Of a stretch of 64,000 nucleotides of DNA, positions 34,402 through 43,323 are shown one piece after another; the first letter of the stretch is position 1; each line of letters starts with the position of its first letter. Under the pieces are notes generated by a model that did no database searches, was not told the DNA's origin, and saw only the letters and a list, made by a program, of their open reading frames with translations. The translations under genes and the position numbers were made by a program. The stretch is from contig JBQTIQ010000011.1 in assembly GCA_052387955.1 (NCBI GenBank), forward strand, positions 1-64,000, in the 5' to 3' direction. Origin of the DNA: JBQTIQ01 sp052387955. Lineage in GTDB: Bacteria; Actinomycetota; Acidimicrobiia; Acidimicrobiales; JACDCH01.

Positions 34402-34995
34402 CTACGGGGACAGACGCGATCTGTCCCACCCCCCCGCGGCCCGTCGGTAGAGGACGCGGTCGTGGCGGCGGTCGGGACGGGCCTGCCAGAACTCCACGTA
34501 GTCGGGGGCCAGTCGGAACCCGCCCCAGTGCGAGGGCCGGGGGACCGGCGCCGCCGCGAAACGGGCCTCGAAGTGGTCGACGCGACGATCGAGCCAGGCC
34601 CGGTCGGGGATGGTCTCGCTCTGCTGGGAGGCCCAGGCGCTGATCTGGCTGGCCCGGTCCCGGGTGGCGAAGTAGGCGTCGGAGGCACCGTCGTCGAGCC
34701 GCGCCACCGGCCCGGCGACGATGACCTGACGGTGCATCGGGAACCACGGGAACGTCAGCGATGCGTAGGGGTTTGCCTCCAGGTGCCGGCCCTTCTGGCT
34801 GCGGTAGTTGGTGAACCACACGAAGCCGTCCCGGTCGACGCCCTTGAGCAGGACGTGGCGCCCCCGGGGACGGCCCTGGCCGTCGGCGGTGGCCAGCACC
34901 ATCGCGGTGGGCTCGGCCAGGCCGGCGGCGACGACGTCGTCGAACCAGCGGCCGAACTGGGCGAACGGGTCGGCGTCGACGTCGTCGGGGCCCAT
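34402..34995 (-). CDS. pdxH: Pyridoxamine/pyridoxine 5'-phosphate oxidase
   Basis: A 197-residue FMN enzyme making pyridoxal 5'-phosphate. Family signatures are RHVLLKGVD, FVWFTNYRSQKG, the central FPWFPMHRQVIVAG and the C-terminal WGGFRLAPDYVEFWQ and DRVLYRR segments. Length is typical. TAGGGAG precedes the ATG. No other vitamin B6 gene is nearby. Related F420-dependent split-barrel proteins are an alternative fold match, but the C-terminal dimerisation segment is that of PdxH. Confidence 0.92.
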   Translation of the reverse strand: MGPDDVDADPFAQFGRWFDDVVAAGLAEPTAMVLATADGQGRPRGRHVLLKGVDRDGFVWFTNYRSQKGRHLEANPYASLTFPWFPMHRQVIVAGPVARLDDGASDAYFATRDRASQISAWASQQSETIPDRAWLDRRVDHFEARFAAAPVPRPSHWGGFRLAPDYVEFWQARPDRRHDRVLYRRAAGGWDRSRLSP

Positions 34996-35041
34996 GGCTA
35001 CTCCCTACCAGGTCGGGGCCATCGGCGACCGTCGCCGGCGC

Positions 35042-35074
35042 GGCGCAGGAGCGACGCCCGCAACAGACCAGCAC
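35042..35074. repeat. Diverged partial copy of the 74-bp repeat
   Basis: GCGCAGGAGCGACGCCCGCA followed by ACAGACCAGCACG resembles the right half of the units at 34245-34398, with small deletions. It lies just after the stop of the radical SAM gene. Confidence 0.45.
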
Positions 35075-35076
35075 GC

Positions 35077-36144
35077 TCAGCACAGACGGAGTTGTTCGTC
35101 CCCGGCCGTCATCCCGACTCTCGACGAGCGCACGGCCACGGCCGCGGCCGCGCCTCGGTCCTGGGGGACCGACCGCCGGCCCGAGCTCGAGCCGGCCCGG
35201 CGGCGAGCGGCGGTCACCGTCGCCTCCAGGTGCTGGCGGTCGGCCGTGGAGGCGTAGGCCCGGTCCCGGTAGCGACGGGCGTAGTCGTCCAACAGCTGCG
35301 GATGGGTGCCGGCCAACCGCGACAGGAACACCTCCCTCACTCCGGGCCGCAGGTGCAGGAGGGATGCCGATGTCGACACCGCGCCGGCGCCGGCGCACGC
35401 CCGCAGCACCGCTTCGATCTGGTCGGGCCGGTCCGACAGGCCCGGCAGTACCGGTGCCACCAGCACCCCGCAGGGAACGCCGGCGTCGTTGAGCCGGGCG
35501 ACGGCGGCCACCCGGCGGCGGGGATGGGGTGTGCCAGGTTCGGTGGCCTTCCACACCTCTTCGTCGAGCGTGCCGATCGAAAGGTTGACCTTCACCAGCC
35601 CCCGGCCGGCAGCGAGCGCCAAGAGGTCGAGGTCGCGCAGCACCAGCGTCGACTTGGTCAGCACCGAGAAGGGGTTGCCGTGGTCGATGAGGGTCTCGAT
35701 GAGGCCCCGGGTGAGGCGGTACTTGCCCTCGCAGCGCTGATAGGGGTCGGTGTTGGTCCCCATGGCGATGGCATCTCCGGCCCAGCGCCGGCGGTCCAGC
35801 TCGTGGCGCAGGCGGGACACGGCATTGACCTTGACCACGATCTTCTCCTCGAAGTCCCGGTCGGCATCGAGATCGAGGTACGTGTGCGTCGGCCGGGCGA
35901 AACAATAGGTGCAGGCATGCGAGCAACCCCGGTAGGCGTTGATCGTGTAGCGGAAACCGAAGGGGGCGGTGGCGCCCAGGTCGTTGACGATGCGCTTGGC
36001 CCGCACGTGGAGGAACTCCAAGCCCCGGAACTCACCTCGGCCCGGCTCCCGCTCGAAGACCGACTGTTCGAACAGGGCGCCCTGGTCGGGCTCACGGTCG
36101 GCCAGCTCCCAGCGGAGTTGGCGGCGCCCCTCGTCGGCGGCCAT
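35077..36144 (-). CDS. Radical SAM protein of the Rv2578c / SPL-like family
   Basis: A ~355-residue radical SAM protein. The cluster motif is GCSHACTYCFAR (C-x3-C-x2-C), near the start of the TIM-barrel part. The family resembles spore photoproduct lyase in sequence and is widespread in actinobacteria, where its reaction is not known to me. KVNLSIGTLDEEVWKATEPG and VLVAPVLPGLSDRPDQIE are typical of the group. The ATG at 36144 is used; an in-frame GTG at 36216 would add 24 residues. The last ~40 residues are low-complexity Arg/Ala/Ser. Confidence 0.84.
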   Translation of the reverse strand: MAADEGRRQLRWELADREPDQGALFEQSVFEREPGRGEFRGLEFLHVRAKRIVNDLGATAPFGFRYTINAYRGCSHACTYCFARPTHTYLDLDADRDFEEKIVVKVNAVSRLRHELDRRRWAGDAIAMGTNTDPYQRCEGKYRLTRGLIETLIDHGNPFSVLTKSTLVLRDLDLLALAAGRGLVKVNLSIGTLDEEVWKATEPGTPHPRRRVAAVARLNDAGVPCGVLVAPVLPGLSDRPDQIEAVLRACAGAGAVSTSASLLHLRPGVREVFLSRLAGTHPQLLDDYARRYRDRAYASTADRQHLEATVTAARRRAGSSSGRRSVPQDRGAAAAVAVRSSRVGMTAGDEQLRLC

Positions 36145-36316
36145 CAGCGCCCGGAGGGATGCCGACCGCGGTTCACCCCGGTCAACGTAGCCGGCCGATG
36201 CCCACAAGTCGAACACACGTTCCCGTTGGCCGACCGGGTGATTCGTGCTGGTCGGCGCCGCCGTGCATCGCCACTCCGCCGCCAGCGGCGGTGCACGACG
36301 GTCGGCCGGGGGCGGG

Positions 36317-37333
36317 CTACACGTTGAAGTCCAGGCCGTAGGTGCCCTTGAGGCCCTCGAGGCAGAACGGGCGCTGGGGGCATTCGGGCGGGCCGCCGAG
36401 GACGAGCGCCTCGGTGACGCCGGCCAGGTCCGAGACCGTCTCGAGACCGAAGCGGTCAGCCGTCTCCTGGGTGACGACGAACGTGTTGACGCTGTCGGCC
36501 GGCGCCGGCTCGGTCAGGGTGATGCCTTTGGGGCCGGCCAGGGCCCGGGCCTCAGCGACGGTGTCGTCGAGGTCGGCGGTGGCGTTACCGCCGTAGAAGG
36601 TCAGCAGGGTGCCCACGAACTCGGGGACGAGGTCGAGCTCGCCGCTCTCCAGCGCCGGCAGGTAGGCCTCCCGGGCACCGAACTGGGGCTTGTAGTCGAC
36701 CGTCACGCCCGCCGCGGCGAGGGCCTGGCCGTAGACCTGGGCCGCGATCTCCGATTCGGCGAAGTTGGCGCTGCCGACGACCATCGTGCCGGTGGCCGTC
36801 AGCTCGCCGGGCAGAGCGGCCTGGGTGAGGAACGTGCCGGCGACGTCGTCGGGGTTCTGGCCGTCGATGGAGACCGCCTGCACCAGCTCCTGCACCGCCT
36901 CCACGGTGAGCTTCTCGCTCACCACGTCGAGCACGGCGACGACCTCGGGGGAGGCCGAGTCGGTACGCACCGCGGGCACGAAGTTGTCGACCGGCTGCAG
37001 CTCCCTGTCGTCCTCGAGGGCCACCCAGTCGTTCTTGGGGATGGCGCCGTCGGAGGAGTCCAGCAGGGCGATGTCGATGTCGCCCTTCTCCAGCGCCGCC
37101 TTGGTGAGCGGGCCTCCGGTGTCGAGGGCGACGAAGGAGAACGTCGCCCCCGAGGGCGGCGCCGAGGACGAATCGCTCCCCGACGCTTGCGAGCCGTTGT
37201 CCGGGCCCGATGGCGAGCTCTCCTCGCTGTCGTCGCCGCAGCCGGCGAAGACGAGGGCGGCGGCGACTGCCAACGCGATCATCCTGCGGGGCGATCGCCC
37301 TTCGGAGAACCGGGCGCTACGTGATCGTCTCAT
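36317..37333 (-). CDS. Osmoprotectant-binding lipoprotein (OpuCC/OpuBC type) with permuted lobes
   Basis: A 338-residue lipoprotein (lipobox Cys32, then a Ser/Gly linker) of the glycine betaine/choline-binding family. The order is unusual. Residues ~63-170 (FVALDTGGPLTKAALEKGD, LEDDRELQPVDN, KLTVEAVQEL) match what is normally the C-terminal half. Residues ~180-338 (MVVGSANFAESEIAAQVYG, ESGELDLVPEFVGTLL, LGGPPECPQRPFC, GLKGTYGLDF) match the normal N-terminal half. The protein stops where the usual chain would continue into FVPLDAGGPLT. AGGAAGG lies 8 nt before the ATG. It follows two permease genes of the same transporter. Confidence 0.87.
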   Translation of the reverse strand: MRRSRSARFSEGRSPRRMIALAVAAALVFAGCGDDSEESSPSGPDNGSQASGSDSSSAPPSGATFSFVALDTGGPLTKAALEKGDIDIALLDSSDGAIPKNDWVALEDDRELQPVDNFVPAVRTDSASPEVVAVLDVVSEKLTVEAVQELVQAVSIDGQNPDDVAGTFLTQAALPGELTATGTMVVGSANFAESEIAAQVYGQALAAAGVTVDYKPQFGAREAYLPALESGELDLVPEFVGTLLTFYGGNATADLDDTVAEARALAGPKGITLTEPAPADSVNTFVVTQETADRFGLETVSDLAGVTEALVLGGPPECPQRPFCLEGLKGTYGLDFNV

Positions 37334-37346
37334 GGTCAATGCCTTC

Positions 37347-38096
37347 CTACGGGGACGGTGTCGCGACCACGGCGGCCGCTCTCGTCGCTGCCAGCTCTGA
37401 GCGCATTCCTCGGGGCGTGAGCCGGCGCTGGGCCAGGCCCAGCACCACCTCGGTCGCCAACGAGAGCGCGGCCACGAGCAGTGCGCCGACGAAGATCTGG
37501 GTGTTCTGTTGGGCGGGCGTGGGTAGCGAACGCCCGTCGATGATGTAGCGGCCGAGGCCGCCGGCGCCGACGAAGGCGGCGATGGTGGCGGTGGCCACGA
37601 CCTGGACCGAGGCGGTGCGCACGCCGGCCATCAGTAAGGGGACGGCCATGGGGAGCTCGACGCGCCGCAGGACCTCGGCGTCGGTCATACCCATGCCCCG
37701 GGCCGAGTCGCGGGCCTCGTCGGCGACGTCCGCCACCGCGGTGTAGGCGTTGGTGACCAAGGGCGGCACGGCCAACGCCACCAGGGCGACGAAGGTCGTG
37801 AACGAGCCGATCACCGGCAGCGCGAGGAGGCCGAACATCTGGGTCCCGAGCACGAGGATGGCGAAGCTGGGGATGGCCCGGCCGATGTTGGACAGGTTGG
37901 TGGCCACCGCCCCGTACCGACGTTTGTGGCCGAGCCACACCGCCGGCGGGAGCGCCAGCACACAGGCTGCGGCCACGGCGCACAGCGAGTACTGCAGGTG
38001 TTCGCCCAACCGGGCGGGTACGCCGAAGTCGCCCCGCCAGTGGGCGGGGTCGTTGAGCCAGGTGCCCACGTCGCCGAAGAGGCCGGCGAACGTCAC
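37347..38096 (-). CDS. Osmoprotectant ABC transporter permease, second
   Basis: A 249-residue permease with about six helices. The EAA-like loop is DEARDSARGMGMTDAEVLRRVELP, characteristic of OpuCB/OpuCD and YehY-type transporters. Its GTG overlaps the stop of the other permease (GTGA), and the binding-protein gene follows after 13 nt. The two permeases would form a heterodimer for import of betaine, choline or a similar compatible solute. Confidence 0.88.
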   Translation of the reverse strand: MTFAGLFGDVGTWLNDPAHWRGDFGVPARLGEHLQYSLCAVAAACVLALPPAVWLGHKRRYGAVATNLSNIGRAIPSFAILVLGTQMFGLLALPVIGSFTTFVALVALAVPPLVTNAYTAVADVADEARDSARGMGMTDAEVLRRVELPMAVPLLMAGVRTASVQVVATATIAAFVGAGGLGRYIIDGRSLPTPAQQNTQIFVGALLVAALSLATEVVLGLAQRRLTPRGMRSELAATRAAAVVATPSP

Positions 38097-38782
38097 CTCG
38101 CCCGCCGGTCGGCACGGTTGGCTGCGTCGGCGGTGGCCCATGGGCTCAGCAGCCGTTGTGCCGCCAGGAGGGCCACGTCGACCACGACCGCCAGCGCGAC
38201 CGACAGGGCGATCCCGACGGTGATGGCGGTCCGGATGGGCCGGTTCTGGCCGACGTAGATGAGGTTTCCGAGGCTGGGGATGGCGAGCAGCCCGGCCACC
38301 GCGGCGAGGCCGATGGTGGTGACGGTAGCCACGCGGACGCCGGCGACGATGGCCGGTAGGGCCAACGGCAGCTCGACCCGCAACAGCCGGCGGAGCCGGC
38401 CGTAGCCCATGCCGTCGGCCGCGTCGCGCACCTCGGCGGGAACCCCGTCGAGGCCTTCCACCACGTTGCGCAACAGGATCAGCAGCGTGTAGCCGGTCAG
38501 CGGTATGAGCGCGGTCGTCCGGGACAGCCCGGTGACGGGGATGAGGAGGGCGAAGGCAGCCAGCGACGGGACCGTGTACAGCACCCCGGTCACCGCCAGC
38601 GATGGCGGGTAGAGCCATCGCCATCTCGCCGCCGCGATGCCCAGGGGCAGGGCGATGGCCAGGCCGATCCCCACTGCCATAGCGGTGAGGGCGATGTGCT
38701 CGGTGAGCGACGATGAGATCAGGTCGGTGTTGCGGCCCACCCAGTCCCACCACAGCCAGCGATCGACGTTGCTGGCCAGCAC
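38093..38782 (-). CDS. Osmoprotectant ABC transporter permease, first
   Basis: A 229-residue permease with about six helices, paralogous to the following one. Typical segments are LYTVPSLAAFALLIPVTGL and the EAA loop AEVRDAADGMGYGRLRRLLR. It is the first gene of the permease, permease, binding-protein operon and is divergent from the ATPase gene, with ~70 bp between the starts. The GTG at 38782 is the likely start. Confidence 0.88.
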   Translation of the reverse strand: MLASNVDRWLWWDWVGRNTDLISSSLTEHIALTAMAVGIGLAIALPLGIAAARWRWLYPPSLAVTGVLYTVPSLAAFALLIPVTGLSRTTALIPLTGYTLLILLRNVVEGLDGVPAEVRDAADGMGYGRLRRLLRVELPLALPAIVAGVRVATVTTIGLAAVAGLLAIPSLGNLIYVGQNRPIRTAITVGIALSVALAVVVDVALLAAQRLLSPWATADAANRADRRAR

Positions 38783-38851
38783 CGGGCCGAGGCTATCGCC
38801 GTGGCCCTCTGGGGGCCGGGGGGACGCAGCCCCCCAGCTAGCGTTGCGCTC

Positions 38852-39958
38852 TTGATCCGGCTCGATCGGGTGTCGAAGCGGTACCCGAACGGGCAGGTGG
38901 CGGTGCGGGAGCTGTCGCTCGATGTCCCCGACGGTGAGATCTGTGTGCTGGTGGGCCCGTCCGGGTGCGGGAAGACCACGACCATGCGGATGATCAACCG
39001 GCTCATAGAACCGACGTCAGGACGCATCGAGATCGACGGCGAGGACGTCACCGCCGCAGACCCGGTACAGCTCCGCCGGCGTATCGGCTACGTGATCCAG
39101 CAGGTGGGCCTGTTCCCCCATCAGACGGTGGCCGAGAACGTCGCCACCGTGCCCCGGCTGTTGCGCTGGCCCAAGCCCAAGGTGACGGCCCGGGTCGACG
39201 AGCTGCTGGCGCTGGTGGGCCTCGACCCGGCCACGTTCCGGGACCGGTACCCCAACCAGCTCTCGGGGGGGCAGCGCCAGCGAGTGGGGGTGGCCCGGGC
39301 ACTCGGCGCCGATCCTCCCGTGCTGTTGATGGACGAGCCCTTCGGGGCCATCGACCCGATCAGCCGCGAACGCCTGCAGGACGAGTTCCTGCGCCTGCAG
39401 GCCGAGGTCCGCAAGACCGTCGTGTTCGTGACCCACGACGTCGACGAGGCGGTGAAGCTCGGCGACCGCATCGCCATCCTCGCCGAAGGCGGCGAGCTGG
39501 CCCAGTACGCCACGCCGGCCGAGGTCCTCGCCCGGCCCGCCAGCGACTTCGTGGCTGGTTTCGTCGGCGACGACCGGGCGGTGAAGCGGCTGCGGGTCGC
39601 CGGCTTTTCGATCTCGGACCTCGACCAGCCCGTGACCGTGGGGCACGACCTCGACGTCGCCACCGCCCGTGGCACCCTCGAGGACGCCGACGCGGCCTTC
39701 GCCCTCGTCGTCGACGACGACCGCCGCATCGTCGGCTGGGTGACGGCGGCGGCGTTGGCCGGCGCCTCCGGGCCGGTATCGGGCGTACTGGCGCCGGCGC
39801 CGGCCCGGGTGAGCGTCGGGGCGTCGCTGCGCGAGGCGCTGAGCGAGCTGTTGCTGTACGACTCGGGCTTCGTCGCCGTGGTCGACGAGCACCGACGACT
39901 GTGCGGGGTACTGACGCCGGAGACGCTCTACGCCGCCGTGCGACGTTCCCAGCCCTGA
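38852..39958 (+). CDS. Osmoprotectant ABC transporter ATP-binding protein with CBS domains (OpuCA type)
   Basis: A 368-residue ATPase. Walker A is GPSGCGKTT, the Q-loop is VIQQVGLFPH, the signature is LSGGQRQRVGVARAL, Walker B is VLLMDEPFGAID and the switch is VTHDVDEA. Residues ~255-365 resemble a tandem CBS module, which in OpuA/OpuC ATPases gates transport by ionic strength or c-di-AMP. A TTG is the only start codon close to the homology; GTG 38801 would add 17 residues through a G/C-hairpin region. It is divergent from its permease and binding-protein genes. Confidence 0.87.
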   Translation: MIRLDRVSKRYPNGQVAVRELSLDVPDGEICVLVGPSGCGKTTTMRMINRLIEPTSGRIEIDGEDVTAADPVQLRRRIGYVIQQVGLFPHQTVAENVATVPRLLRWPKPKVTARVDELLALVGLDPATFRDRYPNQLSGGQRQRVGVARALGADPPVLLMDEPFGAIDPISRERLQDEFLRLQAEVRKTVVFVTHDVDEAVKLGDRIAILAEGGELAQYATPAEVLARPASDFVAGFVGDDRAVKRLRVAGFSISDLDQPVTVGHDLDVATARGTLEDADAAFALVVDDDRRIVGWVTAAALAGASGPVSGVLAPAPARVSVGASLREALSELLLYDSGFVAVVDEHRRLCGVLTPETLYAAVRRSQP

Positions 39959-40010
39959 CGTGTCGCCCTCACTCGGTCGCTTCGCTCCCTCCGTTCAGGC
40001 GAGTTCAGAT

Positions 40011-40113
40011 GGCGCCCGCCTCCGACGGGCTCGAACGCCTGCGAGCGGCGAAGCCGCCCTCCGGCGGATATGCGGGGGTGCCCCCCGCACCCCCTGCGGC
40101 TGCGCCGTACAGG
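40011..40113 (+). repeat. Dispersed post-stop multi-hairpin repeat, copy B
   Basis: The core is 103 bp, aligned along its whole length with copies A and C. It starts 52 nt after the osmoprotectant ATPase stop. The lead-in GTGTCGCCCTC right after the TGA, then GCTTCGCTC, is shared with copy A. One stem base is changed without compensation (GCCCGCC/GACGGGC). Confidence 0.75.
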
Positions 40114-40174
40114 ACGGGCACGCAGCGGATCACCGCCATCCCGAGGCCCTCACGAGCGAGCCTCCGTACGCCGC

Positions 40175-40192
40175 CCGACATCCTCCTGTCGG
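40175..40192 (-). terminator. Hairpin after serS
   Basis: CCGACA-TCCTCC-TGTCGG lies 12 nt past the serS stop on the minus strand. Short stem and no U-tract, so a weak terminator at best. Confidence 0.4.
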
Positions 40193-40204
40193 AGCAGCGC
40201 GTTT

Positions 40205-41521
40205 TCAGCCGATCGTCGTGGTCCCGCCCATGTAGGGGTGCAGGACTTCGGGAAGCTGGATCGAGCCGTCGGGACGACGGTGGGTCTCGACCAGCGCCGC
40301 CCAGACCCGGGGCCAGGCCAGCGCCGAACCGTTGACGGTGTGGGCGATCTCGGTGGCAGGACCCCGGTCGTCCCGGCCGGCGCCGGGGGCACGGCGGTAG
40401 CGGACGTTGGCCCGGCGGGCCTGGAAGTCGCCGTACCAGGACACCGAGGAGACCTCGAGCCAACGGTCGACCCCGGGGGCGTACACCTCGACGTCGAAGG
40501 TGCGGGCGCTCGAGAACCCGAGGTCGCCGGCGCACAGGTCGAGCACCCGGTAGGCCAGCCCGAGGTCGGCCACGAGGGCGATGGCCCGCTCGAGGATGTC
40601 GTGGTGGGCCGCCGGCGCCTGCTCGGCGGTGGCATAGGCGAAGAGCTCGACCTTGTCGAACTCGTGGCTGCGCAGGAGGCCCCGAGTGTCGGCGCCGGCT
40701 GATCCCGCCTCCCGGCGGAAACACGGCGTGTAGGCGCAGAAGCGAGCCGGCAGGGCGGCCTCGTCGAGGACCTCGTCACGGTGCATCGAGGTGAGCGGCA
40801 CCTCGGCGGTGGGGATGGCCCACAAGTCGTCGCGCTCGAGGTGATAGGCGTCGTCGGAGAACTTGGGCAGGTGCCCCGTCGAGGTCATCGTCTCCGTCCG
40901 CACCAGCGTCGGGGGCCGGACCTCCTGGTAGCCGTCGGCGCCGGCGCTGTGACGGTCGAGCGCGAGCTGGGTCAACGCCCGCACGAGCCGGGCGCCGAGA
41001 CCGCGGTACATGACGAACATCGAGCCCGAGAGCTTGGTGGCCCGGTCGAGGTCGAGCAGGCCGAGGGCGGCGCCGATGTCCCAGTGGGGCACCCGCTGGT
41101 GCTCGCCGTAGCCGCCGGGTTTGTAACCGGTCACGGACAGGACCGGGTTGTCGTCGGCGCCCGCACCGTCGGGGGCCTCGGCCGACGGCAGGTTGGGGAC
41201 CCGCAACAGCACGGCCCGGGCCTGCTCGGCCAGGGCGTCGTGGCGGGCGGCAAGCTCGGACTCCCGCTGGCCGAGGTCACGGCTCTGGGCCTGCAGGGCC
41301 TCGGCGTCGTCGGGGCGGCCCGAAGCGCGCATGCGGCCGACGTCCTTGGAGATGGCCTTGACCTGGGCCCGCAGCGCGTCGCGCTCGGCGACGACCTCCC
41401 GCTGTTGGCGGTCGAGCCCGGCGACGACGTCGAGCTCGGCCGCCACCGACGGGTCGCCCCGCCGCGCCAGCGCGGCCTTCACCCCGTCGAGGTCGGAACG
41501 GATCCGGCGGACGTCGAGCAC
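40205..41521 (-). CDS. serS: Seryl-tRNA synthetase
   Basis: A 438-residue class II synthetase charging tRNA-Ser. The N-terminal ~100 residues are the long antiparallel coiled coil that grips the tRNA variable arm. Motif 2 is PCFRREAGSAGADTRGLLR followed by SHEFDKVELF, and motif 3 is NGSALAWPRVWAALVE, slightly off the usual glycine-rich form. The serine-binding TAEVPLT is present. The start is a GTG at the conserved MLDVRRIR beginning. A complete gene of normal length. Confidence 0.95.
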   Translation of the reverse strand: MLDVRRIRSDLDGVKAALARRGDPSVAAELDVVAGLDRQQREVVAERDALRAQVKAISKDVGRMRASGRPDDAEALQAQSRDLGQRESELAARHDALAEQARAVLLRVPNLPSAEAPDGAGADDNPVLSVTGYKPGGYGEHQRVPHWDIGAALGLLDLDRATKLSGSMFVMYRGLGARLVRALTQLALDRHSAGADGYQEVRPPTLVRTETMTSTGHLPKFSDDAYHLERDDLWAIPTAEVPLTSMHRDEVLDEAALPARFCAYTPCFRREAGSAGADTRGLLRSHEFDKVELFAYATAEQAPAAHHDILERAIALVADLGLAYRVLDLCAGDLGFSSARTFDVEVYAPGVDRWLEVSSVSWYGDFQARRANVRYRRAPGAGRDDRGPATEIAHTVNGSALAWPRVWAALVETHRRPDGSIQLPEVLHPYMGGTTTIG

Positions 41522-41610
41522 CCCGGGAGGCTACAAAGAGCCGCCCGCGCTGCCGGCACCCGTTCCGATGGAGCCGGGCGTCGGGACAGCCAGTAGCTTC
41601 GCCCCTTCGT

Positions 41611-42588
41611 ATGCCGGCGATCGAGGTGGCCCGGTTGGCCGTCCGGTTCGGCGACGTGCAGGCCGTGGCCGGGGTCTCCTTCACCGTCGACAACGGCGAG
41701 GTGGTGGCCCTGCTGGGACCCAACGGCGCCGGCAAGACGACGACTGTCGAGACCCTGGAGGGGTACCGGTCACCGACCTCGGGGACGGTCCGGGTGCTCG
41801 GTCTCGACCCGGTGGCCGACCACGGCGCCCTGGCCCCCAAGGTCGGGGTCATGTTGCAGGAGGGTGGCGTGTACCCCGGCATCCGTCCCCTCGAGGCCGT
41901 CGAGCTGTTCGCGTCGTACTACGACCGTCCCGCCGATCCGGTCGAGCTGCTGGAGCGGGTGGGGCTGGGCGAGCGGCGGTCGGTGGCCTGCCGGCGGTTG
42001 TCGGGAGGCGAACGGCAACGGTTGTCGCTGGCGCTGGCGCTGGTGGGCCAGCCCGAGGTGGCCTTCCTCGACGAGCCGACGGCGGGCATCGACGTCACCG
42101 GCCGCCGGCTCGTCCGCGCCGTGATCGGCGAACTGCGCCGCCGCGCCGCCGTGTTGGTCACCACCCACGACCTCGACGAAGCCGAACGGATCGCCGACCG
42201 CATCGTGATCATCGACCGGGGACGGGTGCTGGTGAGCGGGACGCCGGCCGAGCTGGTGCGCTCCCCCGACGGCGGGGAGATCCTCTTCGCGGCGCGGCCC
42301 GGCCTCGACCGCATCGGCATGGGCCAGGCGTTGTCGGCGACCGTCGAGGAAATGTCGCCCGGCGAGTACCGGGCCGCCCTGGCGCCGACACCGTCGAACG
42401 TGGCCGCGCTCACCGCGTGGCTGGCCGAGCGCGACCTCGCGCTCGGCGACCTGCGGGCCGGGCGTCAACGGCTAGAGGACGTGTTCACCCGGCTCACCGA
42501 GGCCGACGCCGAGCCCCGGGAGGATGCTGGCGCCGGCCCCAGGGCCGCGCCGGGCCACCGGGCCCGACGCCGGCGGCACCGGCGATGA
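41611..42588 (+). CDS. ABC-2 type exporter, ATP-binding protein
   Basis: A 325-residue ATPase of the DrrA/CcmA-like exporter class. Walker A is GPNGAGKTT, the signature is LSGGERQRLSLALAL, Walker B is VAFLDEPTAGID and the switch is TTHDLDEA. The C-terminal ~100 residues form the usual extension, ending in an Arg-rich tail. It overlaps its permease gene by ATGA. No ribosome-binding site is seen before the ATG, so translation may be close to leaderless. ABC-2 exporters of unknown cargo also adjoin the ctaA/ctaB region in mycobacteria, so a link to oxidase assembly is conceivable. Confidence 0.85.
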   Translation: MPAIEVARLAVRFGDVQAVAGVSFTVDNGEVVALLGPNGAGKTTTVETLEGYRSPTSGTVRVLGLDPVADHGALAPKVGVMLQEGGVYPGIRPLEAVELFASYYDRPADPVELLERVGLGERRSVACRRLSGGERQRLSLALALVGQPEVAFLDEPTAGIDVTGRRLVRAVIGELRRRAAVLVTTHDLDEAERIADRIVIIDRGRVLVSGTPAELVRSPDGGEILFAARPGLDRIGMGQALSATVEEMSPGEYRAALAPTPSNVAALTAWLAERDLALGDLRAGRQRLEDVFTRLTEADAEPREDAGAGPRAAPGHRARRRRHRR

Positions 42589-43310
42589 GGGCGCTGGTCG
42601 CCCAGACCCGCACCGAGCTGGTGTTGACGCTGCGACGGGGTGAGTCGCTGTTGTTGGTGTTCGGCATCCCGCTGTTGCTGTTGGCGTTCTTCTCGGTCGT
42701 CGACGTGCTGCCCGTGGGCGACGCGGCCGAGCCCGTCGACTTCCTCGCCCCCGGCATCCTCGCCCTGGCCGTCATGTCGACCGGCATGGTCCAGCTGGCC
42801 ATCGGCACCGGGTTCGAGCGCCAGTACGGGGTGCTCAAGCGGTTGGGGGCCACCCCGCTGGGCCGCCCTCGTCTGCTGGCGGCGAAGACGCTGGCCATCG
42901 CCGCGGTGGAGGCCGTCCAGGTGCTGCTGGTGGTGGTGTTGGCGCTGCTGCTCGGCTGGTCGCCGGTGGCCGAGGCCGGGGCGGTGGTGGGCCTGGTGGT
43001 GCTGGGCACCGTCGCCTTCGCCGGCATCGGCCTGCTCATGGCGGGCACGTTGCGGGGCGAGGTCACCCTGGCCGCTGCCAACGGCCTGTACCTGGTGCTG
43101 CTGCTCACCGGCGGCATGGTCTTTTCGGTGTCCGAGCTGCCGGCCGCGGTGCGGGTGGTGGCCGAGCTGTTGCCGGCGGCCGCCCTGGCCGACGGGCTTG
43201 CCGGCACCCTCAGCGGCACCGACTGGCACCCGGCCCGGGACTGGGCCGTGCTCGGCGCCTGGGCCGTGGTCGGCCCCGCCCTGGCGGCGCGCTACTTCCG
43301 CTGGGAGTAG
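42585..43310 (+). CDS. ABC-2 type exporter, membrane protein
   Basis: A 241-residue permease with six predicted helices and the ABC-2 signature region around LLTGGMVFSVSELPAAVR. The N-terminal QTRTELVLTLRRGESLLL matches the amphipathic lead of this family. The substrate is unknown: lipids, drugs and heme-related cargo are all known for relatives. It overlaps the ATPase stop by 4 nt and ends 13 nt from convergent ctaG. Confidence 0.83.
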   Translation: MRALVAQTRTELVLTLRRGESLLLVFGIPLLLLAFFSVVDVLPVGDAAEPVDFLAPGILALAVMSTGMVQLAIGTGFERQYGVLKRLGATPLGRPRLLAAKTLAIAAVEAVQVLLVVVLALLLGWSPVAEAGAVVGLVVLGTVAFAGIGLLMAGTLRGEVTLAAANGLYLVLLLTGGMVFSVSELPAAVRVVAELLPAAALADGLAGTLSGTDWHPARDWAVLGAWAVVGPALAARYFRWE

Positions 43311-43323
43311 GGGCGCGGCGCGG

